Below, one piece after another: positions 1-10,659 of a DNA stretch of 64,000 nucleotides. The notes under the pieces were generated by a model. It was not told where the DNA came from and searched no databases. It saw only the letters and a program-made list of their open reading frames with translations. The translations under genes were made by a program, and so were the position numbers. Position 1 is the stretch's first letter. Every line of letters begins with the position of its first letter. The stretch is from Thunnus maccoyii (taxonomy: Eukaryota > Chordata > Actinopteri > Scombriformes > Scombridae): assembly GCF_910596095.1 (NCBI RefSeq), contig NC_056551.1, positions 9,590,001 through 9,654,000 of the forward strand. Direction: 5' to 3'.

Positions 1-1465
1 CTGGCACTTCTAAATTTAGTATGAAGTCATCCTTCTCTTTCAACTAAATATTATAAACAGTCCTTTCTTGGTTATGCTGCTGAATGCCTCACAGAAGGGT
101 GATCTGGATAAAATTAATTTTCATTTTAAGTTCATCTGAGCCAAGTGAAGCAAATATAACAGAGTGTGACTGAGATTCTAATATTTAACCATGTTGTAAT
201 GTGTGAAACAAAACAGGGCTTGCAAGATGGAAAGGGCAGGTTATAAAGACTGGAACACAATACAGCTATGTGACAATGACAGCAACACAGACAGCTGTGT
301 CACAATCATGGCTAACAATCTATATAGAAACCAGCCAAACAAAACATTTGCAACTCTGCCCATTTGATTCGGTGTGAAATAAAACACATTTGTAAAGCAC
401 TTTACAGAGGAACCATACAACCAGGAATAATGGTATACAGTATACACTATTTAAATTAAATACACAGCAACTCAAGGTAATGACAAGGAAGTCAGCTAGT
501 TTATCTCAGTGAGCCAGGAATGTAGACAAACAGGAAAAACATGTGCAGTAATACCGAGAGATATGAAAGAAGAAATGAACTCTTATATAAGCAGACTGTC
601 TTGGCCATTGATAACATCAAGTCCAGCAGTGAAGTGATTCAATATCAAATAAATCTGAACAGTAAAAAACAACTACAGTATGGTGTGGACATTTCGTTCT
701 CTAACAGGGTTTGCCTGCATGACATAATGGCAAAATGAGTTGCACATTTATGTACTCAGAGTGCAGACAGTGACTCCATAGAGCAGTCTGTTTGGGTACA
801 CTGAGTCAGAGACTTTGGCTTAGCAAGCAGTCAGAGCTGCCATTGGTCAGAATTCGTTTAATCTGGCAGAGTGGAGTTTGTGTTTGGGAGTCTGAGAATG
901 AAAGATAATCTGTCAGAGCCATTCATCAAATTTGTTTACAGGATAAAACATCCCATCAGTACAGTAGCAAATTGTGTGTTTGATTCTAATTAGACATTTA
1001 TTTTATTTTGCCACAAGGAAAAATGTTAGACTATGTTGGACTACAGTGCATTTTCAGTTTTATACTTGACAGTTTGTTACCATTTAAAGAATATGGCTGC
1101 CAATTTTCTATATTTTACTTACTGTCAACAAATCTCATGTTCAGAGCCAAACCAACAATGAATTGATCCTAATTAAAAGTATTGTGTGTGTATCCAAAGC
1201 CTGTTAAACAAGCCTGTTAGTTTTAAAGGGAGTTTTATTGGTCTTATAATTTCCAAGTTATTTACTGGAACAGCAAATGTTCAGGATGAAGATTCATAAA
1301 AACAACCAATGCAACACATGCAACCATAACATAAGTGATTACTTGTGTGTGTCTGTGTATGATTTTGCAACTGTGTATGATTTTGCAAATGGACATTGTT
1401 ATGAGTATGTGTGCATTTCAGAGAAATTTAAACTCTGTGTGTGTTTGTGTTTACTTGCCTCATAG
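1..1465. other. Left-edge stretch without a recognisable gene
   Basis: AT-rich sequence in which I find no convincing coding exon. The short open frames have no family resemblance and no splice signals that would join them to the cystatin exon at 1466. That exon needs an upstream exon carrying the signal peptide and ending one base into a codon. I could not identify it here, so it may lie to the left of the window. Confidence 0.4.
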
Positions 1466-2381
1466 AAAAAGTGCCTCTACTGGGGGGCTGGTTTGAGCGG
1501 AGTCCAGACTCAGCTGAGGTTCAGGAAGCAGCTCAATATGCTGTGAAGATGTTCAACACGCACTCCAAAGGCAAGAAGATGTTCCAACTGGTCACCATCA
1601 CTTCTGCTCAGACTCAGGTTAGATTCATCTTCTAGAAACAAATGAACTCAAATGCAACACACCATGCATGTCACGCACAACATGTAATATTGTATGGTAA
1701 TCTCATTAGGTGACCAACGTGATCAACTTTAAGATTGATGCGATCCTGGGAAAAACCAAGTGCCTCAAGGCAGATAATCCTGACATGCTCAGCTGCAGTC
1801 TTGAGAAAAAGGTAAATCTGTTTTGTGTGTGTTTATAAAGTTGTATCCAATTTAGCGATATTTCATTAATACATTGTTTTTATTGTCTTGTAACACAGCA
1901 CATACAGCATTAGAATCATCTGTTGCACCCATGCTTTGCTGTCTTATATTCTTTCATAATACAAAGGCTGTTGTGCTTTGAGACATAATTTGTCAAAAGT
2001 TCACCAGTCCTACAAATTTAAGCATACAATCTCCATTATTGTGTTATCTATTATTAAGAAGATAATCTTGCATATTAAAATCTTAACAATAAAAGTATAA
2101 CAAAGGGAATAAATCTTGAAAGAAAGAAAGAAAGAAAAAGGAAATAAAATAACATCCCCCATTAAATATTTTGTTAAATTTGAAGGAAAATGACCTGTTT
2201 CTCAGCTTGTAGTGATGGTGCTGAAACTGACCTGAGAATTCCCAGTTCCTATACATAATAGTAACTGTTGTTTCCCTCTCCGCAGCATCTGAAGTGCCAG
2301 TTTGAGGTGGCTTTCAACCCCCGCAACAACAAACATGAGCTGCACAGTCGCAAGTGCAGAAAACTTGTGGAGAAGGTTTAA
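1466..2381 (+). CDS. Type-2 cystatin-like secreted protein (last three coding exons)
   Basis: Three exons joined in phase: 1466-1617, 1710-1811 and 2286-2381 (stop TAA 2379-2381). The product resembles a type-2 cystatin, a small secreted papain-type cysteine protease inhibitor. The N-terminal diglycine is present (LLGGWFERS), followed by a helix ([16 protein letters not shown]). Four cysteines sit in cystatin positions (KTKC, LSC, LKC, RKC). Both intron positions match the classical family: one just before the first hairpin loop, one after the second cysteine. The loops that contact proteases are unusual. The QxVxG loop reads QVTNV, and the Pro-Trp of the second hairpin is absent (FNPRNNKHE). 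Inhibition may therefore be altered. The signal-peptide exon was not found; exon 1466 starts with the last two bases of a codon. A polyadenylation signal lies at 2573-2578. The family call is fairly sure; the orthologue is unknown. Confidence 0.8.
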
Positions 2382-2572
2382 CTTTTTAACAGGCTTAACT
2401 TTTTGATAGTTATGCTTTGTCTTTCCCTCCATTCTTACATTTTGATACAATGATGATGATGAGCTGTGTTTTTTTTCTTAACACGTGTTTTACAGATGAT
2501 TTAAAGTGGTGGATGTGTGGTTTTGATACAGTAGAAGATGAACAACTTATAATAATGACAGATGATGGTCTC

Positions 2573-2578
2573 AATAAA
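2573..2578 (+). terminator. AATAAA polyadenylation signal of the cystatin gene
   Basis: A canonical AATAAA hexamer about 190 nt after the cystatin stop codon and before the convergent astacin gene. It is assigned by position only. Confidence 0.5.
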
Positions 2579-2818
2579 ATATGTTTGGAAAAGGTGAACA
2601 AAACCAGATGTTGGTTTTTGTTGTCATAATATGGGGATTATTTGTGGTTTGTGGCTTGAATTTGTGTTGTATGTCTTGATGTCTTATTTCTCATTCCTTT
2701 ATTTTATGGAGAACACTTGATATCATTGTTCAAAATTGTAATACATCTCATTTTTGATAACATTTTTGGAAAAAACTCATGATTTTGGTAAAGAACACAT
2801 GATTTTTTAATTGAAATA

Positions 2819-2824
2819 TTTATT
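2819..2824 (-). terminator. AATAAA polyadenylation signal of the astacin gene (minus strand)
   Basis: On the minus strand this reads AATAAA, about 115 nt beyond the proposed astacin stop at 2939. Together with the signal at 2573 it marks a convergent 3' end between the two genes. Confidence 0.45.
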
Positions 2825-2938
2825 TGATTGGTGGGATTTTTATATGAATGAATAATCAGTTATATACATTAATGATTGCACACATTGCTGCTCATTAAGA
2901 TTTTTGAGAAAACAGCTTTGAATTGCCTTCATTGTCTT

Positions 2939-5900
2939 TCAAATGCCTGAAAAGAATGATAACAAATCAGTCATTACAAAGAGTCTATACCACGTTTACC
3001 CTGCATTGTGACTTCAAAGCATTTATCTGTTCTCAAACATCACATCTTTAAATCCACTGATTGTTTTAAATCATAAAAACTGAAAAGTCACAATAAAAAG
3101 TAATTTACATGTCATGCATGATATTGGTTTGAATCAATTTTCCCATACAGTGTATAACCCCTCCCATCTCTTTCTTAATTTAATCAAGCATTAACACCTT
3201 AAAATAAACTTCAGGATGGACGATGGATTATGTCTTTAATGACTTCTATACTCACTGCATTCGTATAACCTATTGATCCTTAGGATATCAATATCAGACA
3301 TGGCATCCCTCTGTCCTATTGGCACAGAGGGATCTGGAATGGGAGTAATGGTGTCTCCTCCTGATGAGAAGGCAGTCCTAGAGAAAAAATAAAATCATAG
3401 ACCAATGGAAAACTGTTTGTAATATTGTCCTGCTGAACAATATTTTTCAGACATGAACAATTGTACAGTTCATTTACTGTAATTTTGCTTTTGTTCAGGA
3501 TCAGTGCATGTTTATCCATCTCACATTTCAAGACGAAAATGAGCTGCAAATCCTATGCAGAGTTAGAAATGATAATATTAAAGGTGCAGTAATCAGTATT
3601 TTTATACTGACAATGGATTAAATGACTGTGTGTAAAGTGAAAGGTGCAGTTCGTAGGGACAAAAACACAGAAAGTTATCACTTGACTCTGCAGTTCCGTG
3701 GACCTATGTGGATCATATTAGCATGCTTTGGCTCATTGTTTTGGTTTCACAGCTAGCAACTTTAATGTTTAGGTTTGTTGCTGTCTTCAACTCACAGCAG
3801 GTAGATGTTTGGAAAGAAAAGTGCTGGCAAACCCACTATACACTACCTGCCCAACACCAAACAGAAGACAATCAAAGTTAGCAACTAGCTGGTGCACATA
3901 GCTGAGCATTTAGCAGCTAAAAAGCCACACATTTCTCTCTCTCTCTAGTTGGTGGAGACCAAAAACAGAACTAAAAGGAGAGTGATTATTGAACTCACAT
4001 TGGCCAGGTGGCCAGAGACAATACTTCAAATGAATATTAATATTGCTCTGTGTCTGCTAAATCTGAAAATAGGAAACTGTTTGCTAACATGTAACCTTAT
4101 CGACTTGATAAAGTGATATGTCAATGTTGTGTTTGCAGCTTGTTGTGCCCCCAAGTGGCGAAAAAAAAAAAGAAATAATGTAGGTTGAAAAGTTTTGTAG
4201 GACACAAAAATGAATTTAAAAAAATCTTGCCAGTAATAGTGGTTAGTAATCACAAAAATAGATATTACCTTCCATAATGCATAACAGATGAATAGTCATA
4301 TGGTGTGTTCAAGTTGCTGGTGTCCTTTTTGTGGAAGTCAAAGGAATTTGCTGCAGAGAAAAAGTATATACATAAATAATAACTGTGCATGAAAGAAAAT
4401 ATATTATACATTCATTTTCTACTTTCATATGAATAAAATCATAAAATAATCAAGTTGGTAAATTAATGCTGTTCCCAGTTCCATATGAATTATAAAAATA
4501 CAGTGATTAAAAATGACTGAATTTAATTTCAGTACTAGCTCCACCACAAACACCACATTTAGTTGCCAATTGTATGTCAGCATCAGAACTTAGAGCTCAC
4601 CTGCTGGGATATTTTCCCAGTTGATCCTGACATACTGGTCCCTGTCACTCCTGTTATGCTCATGGTGGAAGCCCAGTGTGTGGAGGAGCTCGTGCTGAAT
4701 GATGCCACGATGAAGACAGCCAAACACAGACAGAGAAACCACCTGCTGCCCTCCATCTCTGCCAACGGTAGTCCAGCACCTACAGTACAGTGAAAGACAG
4801 AGAGACAGGTTTGAACCCTGACAGGTTGGCTAACACGCTGATCCATCACCCTTACTCTATACTCACCCAAGTTCACTCTCAATGCTCAGGTAGTCAGACT
4901 GGCCATGATGAGGGACAAAGCGAATGCAGGTTTTCTCGTGGAAAGTTTGCATAGCTTTCTCAATTGTGGCCTTTTCACTATCATCTGCAATTAAAACAAG
5001 ATTACACCAGAATACTTAAAATTTTCTCCATCTTGCAAGGATTCTGGCTGCTGTGCTTGGTACCAAATAAAGACCTTTTGTTCTTGTTGTGGGTAAGCAA
5101 AAGTAGAACAGTAAGCAGTTCTTGATGTTATTAAAGCATGAATTTTCACTTGTTCATCTTACAAAACAACTCATCCCCAAAAAACTCAGTCTTCAGTCTG
5201 GGGCTACTATCTTTTTTGTGTCAAGATTTTGTATGAAAATTTGCAAAAGTTTAAAGACATTTCCTTCCTTGGTATTGAGATGATGATTATCATTGCATTG
5301 ATATTGTAACTCTCATGAATGAATCACTTGGCTCGTACAGAAGTAATCACTGATGCTGTAGGGTACTTCAACCAGTCCATTGTAGGACTTTTTCCATTTG
5401 CAGTAGCCACTCAGGCATTTCATGGCATTCCTCTTCTTTGACAGAGCGACATCACCTTCCGCCAGAACACGGTTGACGCCTGAAATGAGACAATATGTGG
5501 GCAGCATGTTAAGTAGATGTACACACACATACACAGATGCTCAGAATCGGCACAGATTGAGGTGTGAAGAGAGCAAGCAAGGATGCTATGTTAGCACTTT
5601 TTCCACCTGAATAAATTATGCCTACCTTTATTTGCCTCCAGAATTCTTGAAGTTATGTCTAAATGGACAGCCTCCTTGGTCTTCACACCTAAAACCAGAA
5701 GATTTACTTACCCAACAGGCTGTCCCAGTATTGTGAAATGTGATGGATGAGATGAGAAAAGGAGTTAGAAGTCTCACCTTCCTCATGCAGTTGCACCTGC
5801 AGTAAGACAAAGCAAACATAATTAGGAGAAATTAAATTACTGCCATGAAAAAGTTGAATTTGGTAATAAAAATGTGTATTGTTGAACTATATCAAATCTG

Positions 5901-6366
5901 TCTGTTATCTTTAGGTAAGGCCCTCAGGTATTTGTTAAATTGTGTTTTTTGTTATGTGTTTATTGTGTGGATTGTTTGCCATGAAATGCCTGAATCTTTG
6001 TTAATGTATAGCTCACATTTCATGACTCCACTCAAAAGCCAAGACATATTACTTAAAAATGCCTGTGTTGACCTAACAACAAGCCTTACTTAATGAGGAG
6101 CAGATTTTTTGAGGATACTTGGAGTAATCTACTATTTGCCAAGATCTGATCATTCTTTTCAGGAGAATGCAGGCAGTCTTTTTTGTTTTCATTTAAGACA
6201 ATTGAATTTTTATCCTTAAAAAAGCAAACAAAAAGAAAAAAATCAAGTAAAACAGTCACAGACATGATTTGTGGCGGTGTTGCACCATATGTCTCACCAA
6301 GGAGTCGTTTTGTGCTGAAATGCCAAGCAGCAGGGCCAGAACAGCAGAGAAGAGACTCAGTTTCAT
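2939..6366 (-). CDS. Six-cysteine astacin metalloprotease (hatching-enzyme/nephrosin-like)
   Basis: Nine exons on the minus strand, all in phase: 6366-6298, 5796-5778, 5688-5626, 5479-5339, 4984-4867, 4779-4601, 4350-4269, 3377-3256 and 2946-2939, giving 266 residues. The start ATG opens a signal peptide ([18 protein letters not shown]). A propeptide follows, then the mature protease. The astacin zinc site is [12 protein letters not shown] (His166, Glu167, His170, His176), and the Met-turn is SVMHY (Met220, Tyr222). Six cysteines fit the fish six-cysteine astacins, including the extra N-terminal pair KCLSGYC (72/77). This family covers egg-envelope hatching enzymes and leukocyte nephrosin; which one this is cannot be settled here. 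Exon 2 is only 19 nt and the proposed last exon only 8 nt. If the last intron is not spliced, the protein would instead end a few residues later at an in-frame TAA just past 3256. A TATA box lies upstream. Confidence 0.9.
3640..4190. repeat. Dispersed repeat inside an astacin intron (copy A)
   Basis: The segment begins AAAGGTGCAGT. Its central part (from GTTAGCAACTAGCTGG, about 3876, through GGTGGAGACCAAAA to about 3990) clearly resembles 40420-40505 in musk intron 6. That makes it a member of a dispersed non-autonomous family. It carries no protein. The outer limits are approximate. Confidence 0.55.
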
Positions 6367-6439
6367 CCTCCTTATGTTGAAGATCTTATGGCTGGAGTAG
6401 ATTTTTGTTGGTCAGTGACCACAAAGGTTGCAATCATGC

Positions 6440-6448
6440 TTTTTTATA
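6440..6448 (-). promoter_or_regulatory. TATA box of the astacin gene
   Basis: The minus strand reads TATAAAAAA here, about 75 nt before the astacin ATG. The first exon would begin roughly 30 nt downstream, leaving a short 5' UTR. Position and sequence fit a strong TATA promoter, as expected for a tissue-restricted secreted protease. Confidence 0.55.
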
Positions 6449-8247
6449 CAGTCCAAAAGGGAGTGACGGCTATTGTAAACAGATTTTAAGACAATACATT
6501 GACCCCTAAACAAATGTTTTTAAAATCCAACAGGAAACTCCCTGAACCTTTCCAGGTGGCCGTCAGATGAGGCTTGCTAATTGAAGATTAAAAATTATGG
6601 GGGAATCTGTTATTTCACATCTGGATTAAACATATGATTGATTTCTTAATCAGAAAGTGGTGATAATGCATTACAGCCACAATATATGGACAAGCTGCTC
6701 ACCATTTGACTGACATGTTAACACAGTTACAGAAGAACTAATCCACTGTGAACCCACACAACCCAAAATATAAACAGTACTGTACATACATGTGCTGGTC
6801 CACACCCAAAGGTTTCAAATGTCTTCTGCTTGAGGCCCAACTTTACCCAACTTTTCTATTGCTACTGCAGACTGATGGAAACCAAGCCAAAGTTGGAAGT
6901 TGGCCCAGTATGTGGACACCATTATCCATACACTGTACTTTTATCTACTTTTGCTCCAGGGCTTTTGGGGCTAGGCCCTTAGGTAATTAGCATTCAACTA
7001 TATTTTAGGTGATAGTGCACTTCCAACTTTGTGACAAAAGTTTGAGGAAGGACATTTCCTGTTTCAACATGACAATAACTCCCAACCACAAAGCCAAGTC
7101 CACAAATAATTTTTTAAAGGGTTTGTTGAGGAAGAAGTTGACTGGCCTGCACAGAGCGCTGACCGGAACCTCATCCGATGGCACCAACATAAGTGGCTCT
7201 TGTGGCTGAATGGGTTCCCTGTAGCCAGATTCTAAAATCTTGTGCCTTCCCAGAAGAGGGGAGGCTGTTATGAAAGCATTAAAGGACAGGTTCACAATTT
7301 TTCAAGTGTCTTAAAACAACAGTCAGGTGCCCATATGAACGCTGAAAGAGGTTTTCCTCGCTGTAATCATTCCTCCTGTTCATATTGGCCATTAAAAGAT
7401 CCCCTTCAAATGCACTTTCAATGTAAGTGATGGAGGCCAAAAGCCACAGTGTGTCCATACAGTAACTTTGTACAAAAGTGCATTTAAAAGTTTATCTGAA
7501 GCTTATATGAGGCTTCAGCAGTCTGAATTAGTCATATCGAGTGAATATCTACCACATTTCCAGTCTTTTTAGCATCAAATTCCTTCTTTGTTTCCCTGTT
7601 GAGCTACAGTGGAAGAATAGTTACAAAAAGAGGCGCTTTGGCAAAAAGAATGTAATATTGTAATATCTACTTGATTTGACTCATTTGGATGTCTGATGCT
7701 TCACTCAGCTGATAGCTTCAGATAAACTTTTAAATACATTTTTGCACAGAATGAGACTTGTGATCCACTAGAATCGGAAGAAACTTCCTTTATTACAAAG
7801 CCCAAATGAAAAATAGAAATGTAATGTTTAAGCAAAGGTGAAACTGTATATGCTAGCATAGAGACTGAATTTTCTCTTGAGATGGGGATCACCCAACTAA
7901 CATCTGTGGATCCCTTCCACAACTAAACAGGGCTACATGAAAGTCATGCCACTGAGTATGCACTCTTTCCATTTCTAAAACATTTAAAAGTTTGGGTTCC
8001 TTAGCAAACATCACATGGAAACTTTATCCCTCAATAAAACAAGCAGTTAGCATTTATTCTTATTTTGTCATTCATCATGTCAGAGGAAAATATGTTTCAT
8101 TGCTGGGTAATATGAGGCTGTCTGGTGGTCTGGCAAGAGATTATAAAGGCTTTGCCACTGAACAGCACAGGCAGCACTGGCACTGCTCACTCTTCACTTC
8201 ACCATTATTCAACAAAACATGTATGCAGTTCTCTCCCTCACACCCTC

Positions 8248-8249
<2 letters not shown>

Positions 8250-8320
<71 letters not shown>
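8250..8320. repeat. Compound (CA)n(GA)n microsatellite
   Basis: About 16 CA units run directly into about 19 GA units. This is a pure dinucleotide tract with a clean switch point. Confidence 0.95.
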
Positions 8321-8323
<3 letters not shown>

Positions 8324-8519
8324 GTCTGTAACTTCTATTTGTTTTGCACTCTATTCCAGTACTGGAAACCAGTCATCAATCAGTTCTGAGTTGGTGGGCT
8401 TTTAAATTAGGCTGTTCTGTGATCTGGTATCATGGTTGTTCTCTTTGAACTAAGGATGTTAAATATCTCTTTGGCAACTTAACTTACAACCTAACTTAGA
8501 TAACAGCAGTGTGCTAGAT

Positions 8520-8794
8520 CAGTGGTTCACTCTTTTTCACATCAAGGACCCCTAACTGACACAGATTAGACCACAGACCCCCATTTGATAAGATTTTGAT
8601 CCCAGGGTCCCCCATCTGATAAAATTTTTGCTTTTTGATGTTTTATTACAGAAAATGTATAAAACCCATGACTAAAATAGTCACACAATCAGTCATTGTA
8701 TTACTTATGGGTGGAATTACTGAAAATAAGTTATTCCCTTTTTTATTGGGGACCCCCTGGAGCCCCCTCAAGGACCCCACTTTGAGGCCCACTG
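8520..8794. mobile_element. hAT-like MITE, copy 1
   Basis: The ends are CAGTGGTTCAC and GGCCCACTG, an imperfect terminal inverted repeat. The interior is homologous, in opposite orientation, to the element at 20822-21012; both share the block ATGTTTTATTACAGAA and the following CCCATGAC. No coding capacity. The CAGTGGTTCTCAA-type end is common in non-autonomous hAT elements. No clear 8-bp target duplication was seen. Confidence 0.7.
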
Positions 8795-9732
8795 CTCTGA
8801 TATCAGTGATGACTGTCTGTCTTTTTCATAAACTCACATTGGTGAACGACATAGCAAGATGTCATCCAGTGATTTATGAGTAGTGACAGCAGCATGAGCA
8901 AACACAATATCCTTCACTGCATATCCTCATAATCCAGCAGGGTGTGTTATAATGTATATTAGCACTTACTATGTGTAAAAAGGGTGGTGCTCCCCATTAA
9001 ACCAAGCCCTAGTAATCTTTATTATATTAAAGCGATAGTAAACACTCTCTTAAACATTTTGACCAGCCTCCTGTCAGTTGCAATCCAGTAATGCCAACAT
9101 ACAAACCAAAGCACAATGCTTTCTCTGTTGTCCATCAAATTAAAAAATAAGTACATGACTATGGCTTTTTTGATTTTTTGCAGACCAGTGTTAGCTTTAG
9201 TGCAAGTAAATCAAAATTAAAACTCTTTTCTTGTACACCATACTTTATTCACCTCAAATACGTTTTCTTTCTATTTATCTTGCTATCTATCTTGTCTTCA
9301 TCATGGTGATGTCTGAGATCTTTCTGGATCTCTAAATTGGGCGTTTTAAACTGAAGAGGGTTAAACAAGGAATTAGACTTGAAGTCATTTTGTTAAAGTC
9401 TGCTGGATATTCTCAAAGAAGAGAAATTTTTTGAGAAAAAACGGAAATTTGCATGTTATCAATAGATATTAGGAGAGAGAATTATTTTTTTTTTAAAAAA
9501 TGGGGTTGAAATAATACATTTTTGTTGTTGTTGTTGTTTTTTTTTTTGGAAAAATTGATATTCAACCTGTTCATCCACTGATTGATCCCTTACAATGACC
9601 AAGCTCATACTGTACTGTAGAAAGTATGAGTGATGTGAACTGACTGCACGTAATTAACGTATTATTTTGAATAGGAACATGAACAATATGAACAAAGGAA
9701 TAATTTAAAAAAAAAAAAAAGGGTCTTAGTTT

Positions 9733-10214
9733 TCATCTGGGTGGCTGCACGGGTTCAGCCTGCCTGATTGTCAAACCCTCTTGAACAACGGTGCTGGCAG
9801 GAGCTTCTTTAGTGGGGGTCGCAAGAGGTGGTGGAGATGGAACCTCAACAGAGACTGGTTCTCTGGTGGGCTCCTCACTCGTATCTTCACCTTCCAGGAC
9901 TGAAGCAGTGACTGGAGGTTCAGTAGGAGGGGTCAGATGACTGGATGTTCCTCTGCTTCATCCAGGCTATTGTTCAAGTCATACTGGATGGGAGTGTTGG
10001 CAGCACTGGGGCTCAGGGGAGCAGGTGGAGGAGAAACAACAGCAGAGTCTTGTTCTTTGGTTAGTTTTGTGTCCTCCAGACCAGCCTCTTCAACTCCCGG
10101 TTTACCTCCTGGTGAAGAGGCTGAACTAACCCTAACCCTGTGATTAACCTCTGAAAAATTCCTGAGTCTCACTCCAGCCCCCGCAGACAGAAAGCACAAC
10201 ACAGAAGTGGTCAT
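9733..10214 (-). other. Unassigned proline/acidic-rich open reading stretch in two frames
   Basis: On the minus strand an ATG at 10214 opens 93 codons, beginning MTTSVLCFLSAGAG and becoming rich in Pro, Ser, Ala and Glu, to a stop at 9933-9935. A second frame, open from just upstream of that stop, continues the same composition (TPPTEPPVTASVLEGEDTSE) to a TGA at 9733-9735. The two look like one protein interrupted by a frame change near 9940-9960. No intron of plausible length resolves it. The stretch lies immediately after the rassf6 polyadenylation signals on the same strand. It could be a small downstream gene with an assembly error, a decayed gene, or chance. I do not recognise the product. 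Confidence 0.35.
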
Positions 10215-10224
10215 GTCATTTATA

Positions 10225-10247
10225 TTTATTCATGAACAATATTTATT
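10225..10247 (-). terminator. Two AATAAA polyadenylation signals after rassf6
   Basis: The minus strand has AATAAA at 10247-10242 and again at 10230-10225, about 300 nt past the rassf6 stop codon. This suggests a short rassf6 3' UTR ending near 10.2 kb. Confidence 0.5.
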
Positions 10248-10538
10248 TACAGTTATTTACAACACCATCTGACAATTTTATCTTTTACTTTACAAAATTT
10301 TTAAAAATTCATACAGCAAATAAAAATTACATAAGTGACTCGCTTAAGATTTGAAAAAGTACCTTTTACTTCTTTGTTGTTTATTTGTAATGATAGCAGT
10401 ATGTCATGTAGTATTTCCACCTTTGCGTTTCAAATCCAGACTTTTGCATTGTTGCATGTTATAGATTTAAAGAAAATCTACTGCTTCACTGCTTCAGAGT
10501 TCTCCACGTCTTGTGTCAGTAATTCAGATCAGCAGCGG

Positions 10539-10616
10539 TCAGACACTAGTCTCAGTGTGAGGTGACATCTTAATGCTCAGCATATGGGACAGGAGTCTGT
10601 GCTGGTGATGGTACCT

Positions 10617-10659
<43 letters not shown>

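Larger units (their letters stand above)
6450..9730. other. Gene-free stretch between the astacin and rassf6
   Basis: No coding exon with splice support was found on either strand. It contains a CA/GA microsatellite (about 8250-8320), a hAT-like MITE (8520-8794) and poly-A/poly-T runs near 9490, 9540 and 9706. Confidence 0.45.

Noticed and set aside
541..738. Small open frame MCSNTERYERRNELL as a possible first cystatin exon
   Set aside because: No signal peptide, no usable donor in the required phase, no cystatin motif.
4583..4882. 99-codon minus-strand open frame starting [12 protein letters not shown]
   Set aside because: It is an off-frame reading of astacin exon 6; the splice-consistent frame contains the [12 protein letters not shown] zinc site.
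7992..8405. Open frame of 137 codons on the plus strand
   Set aside because: Its length comes from the CA/GA microsatellite, which translates as His-Thr and Arg-Glu repeats; no family resemblance.
10104..10142. Telomere-like GGTTAGGGTTAG on the minus strand within the orphan open frame
   Set aside because: Only two units; too short to count as an interstitial telomeric repeat.
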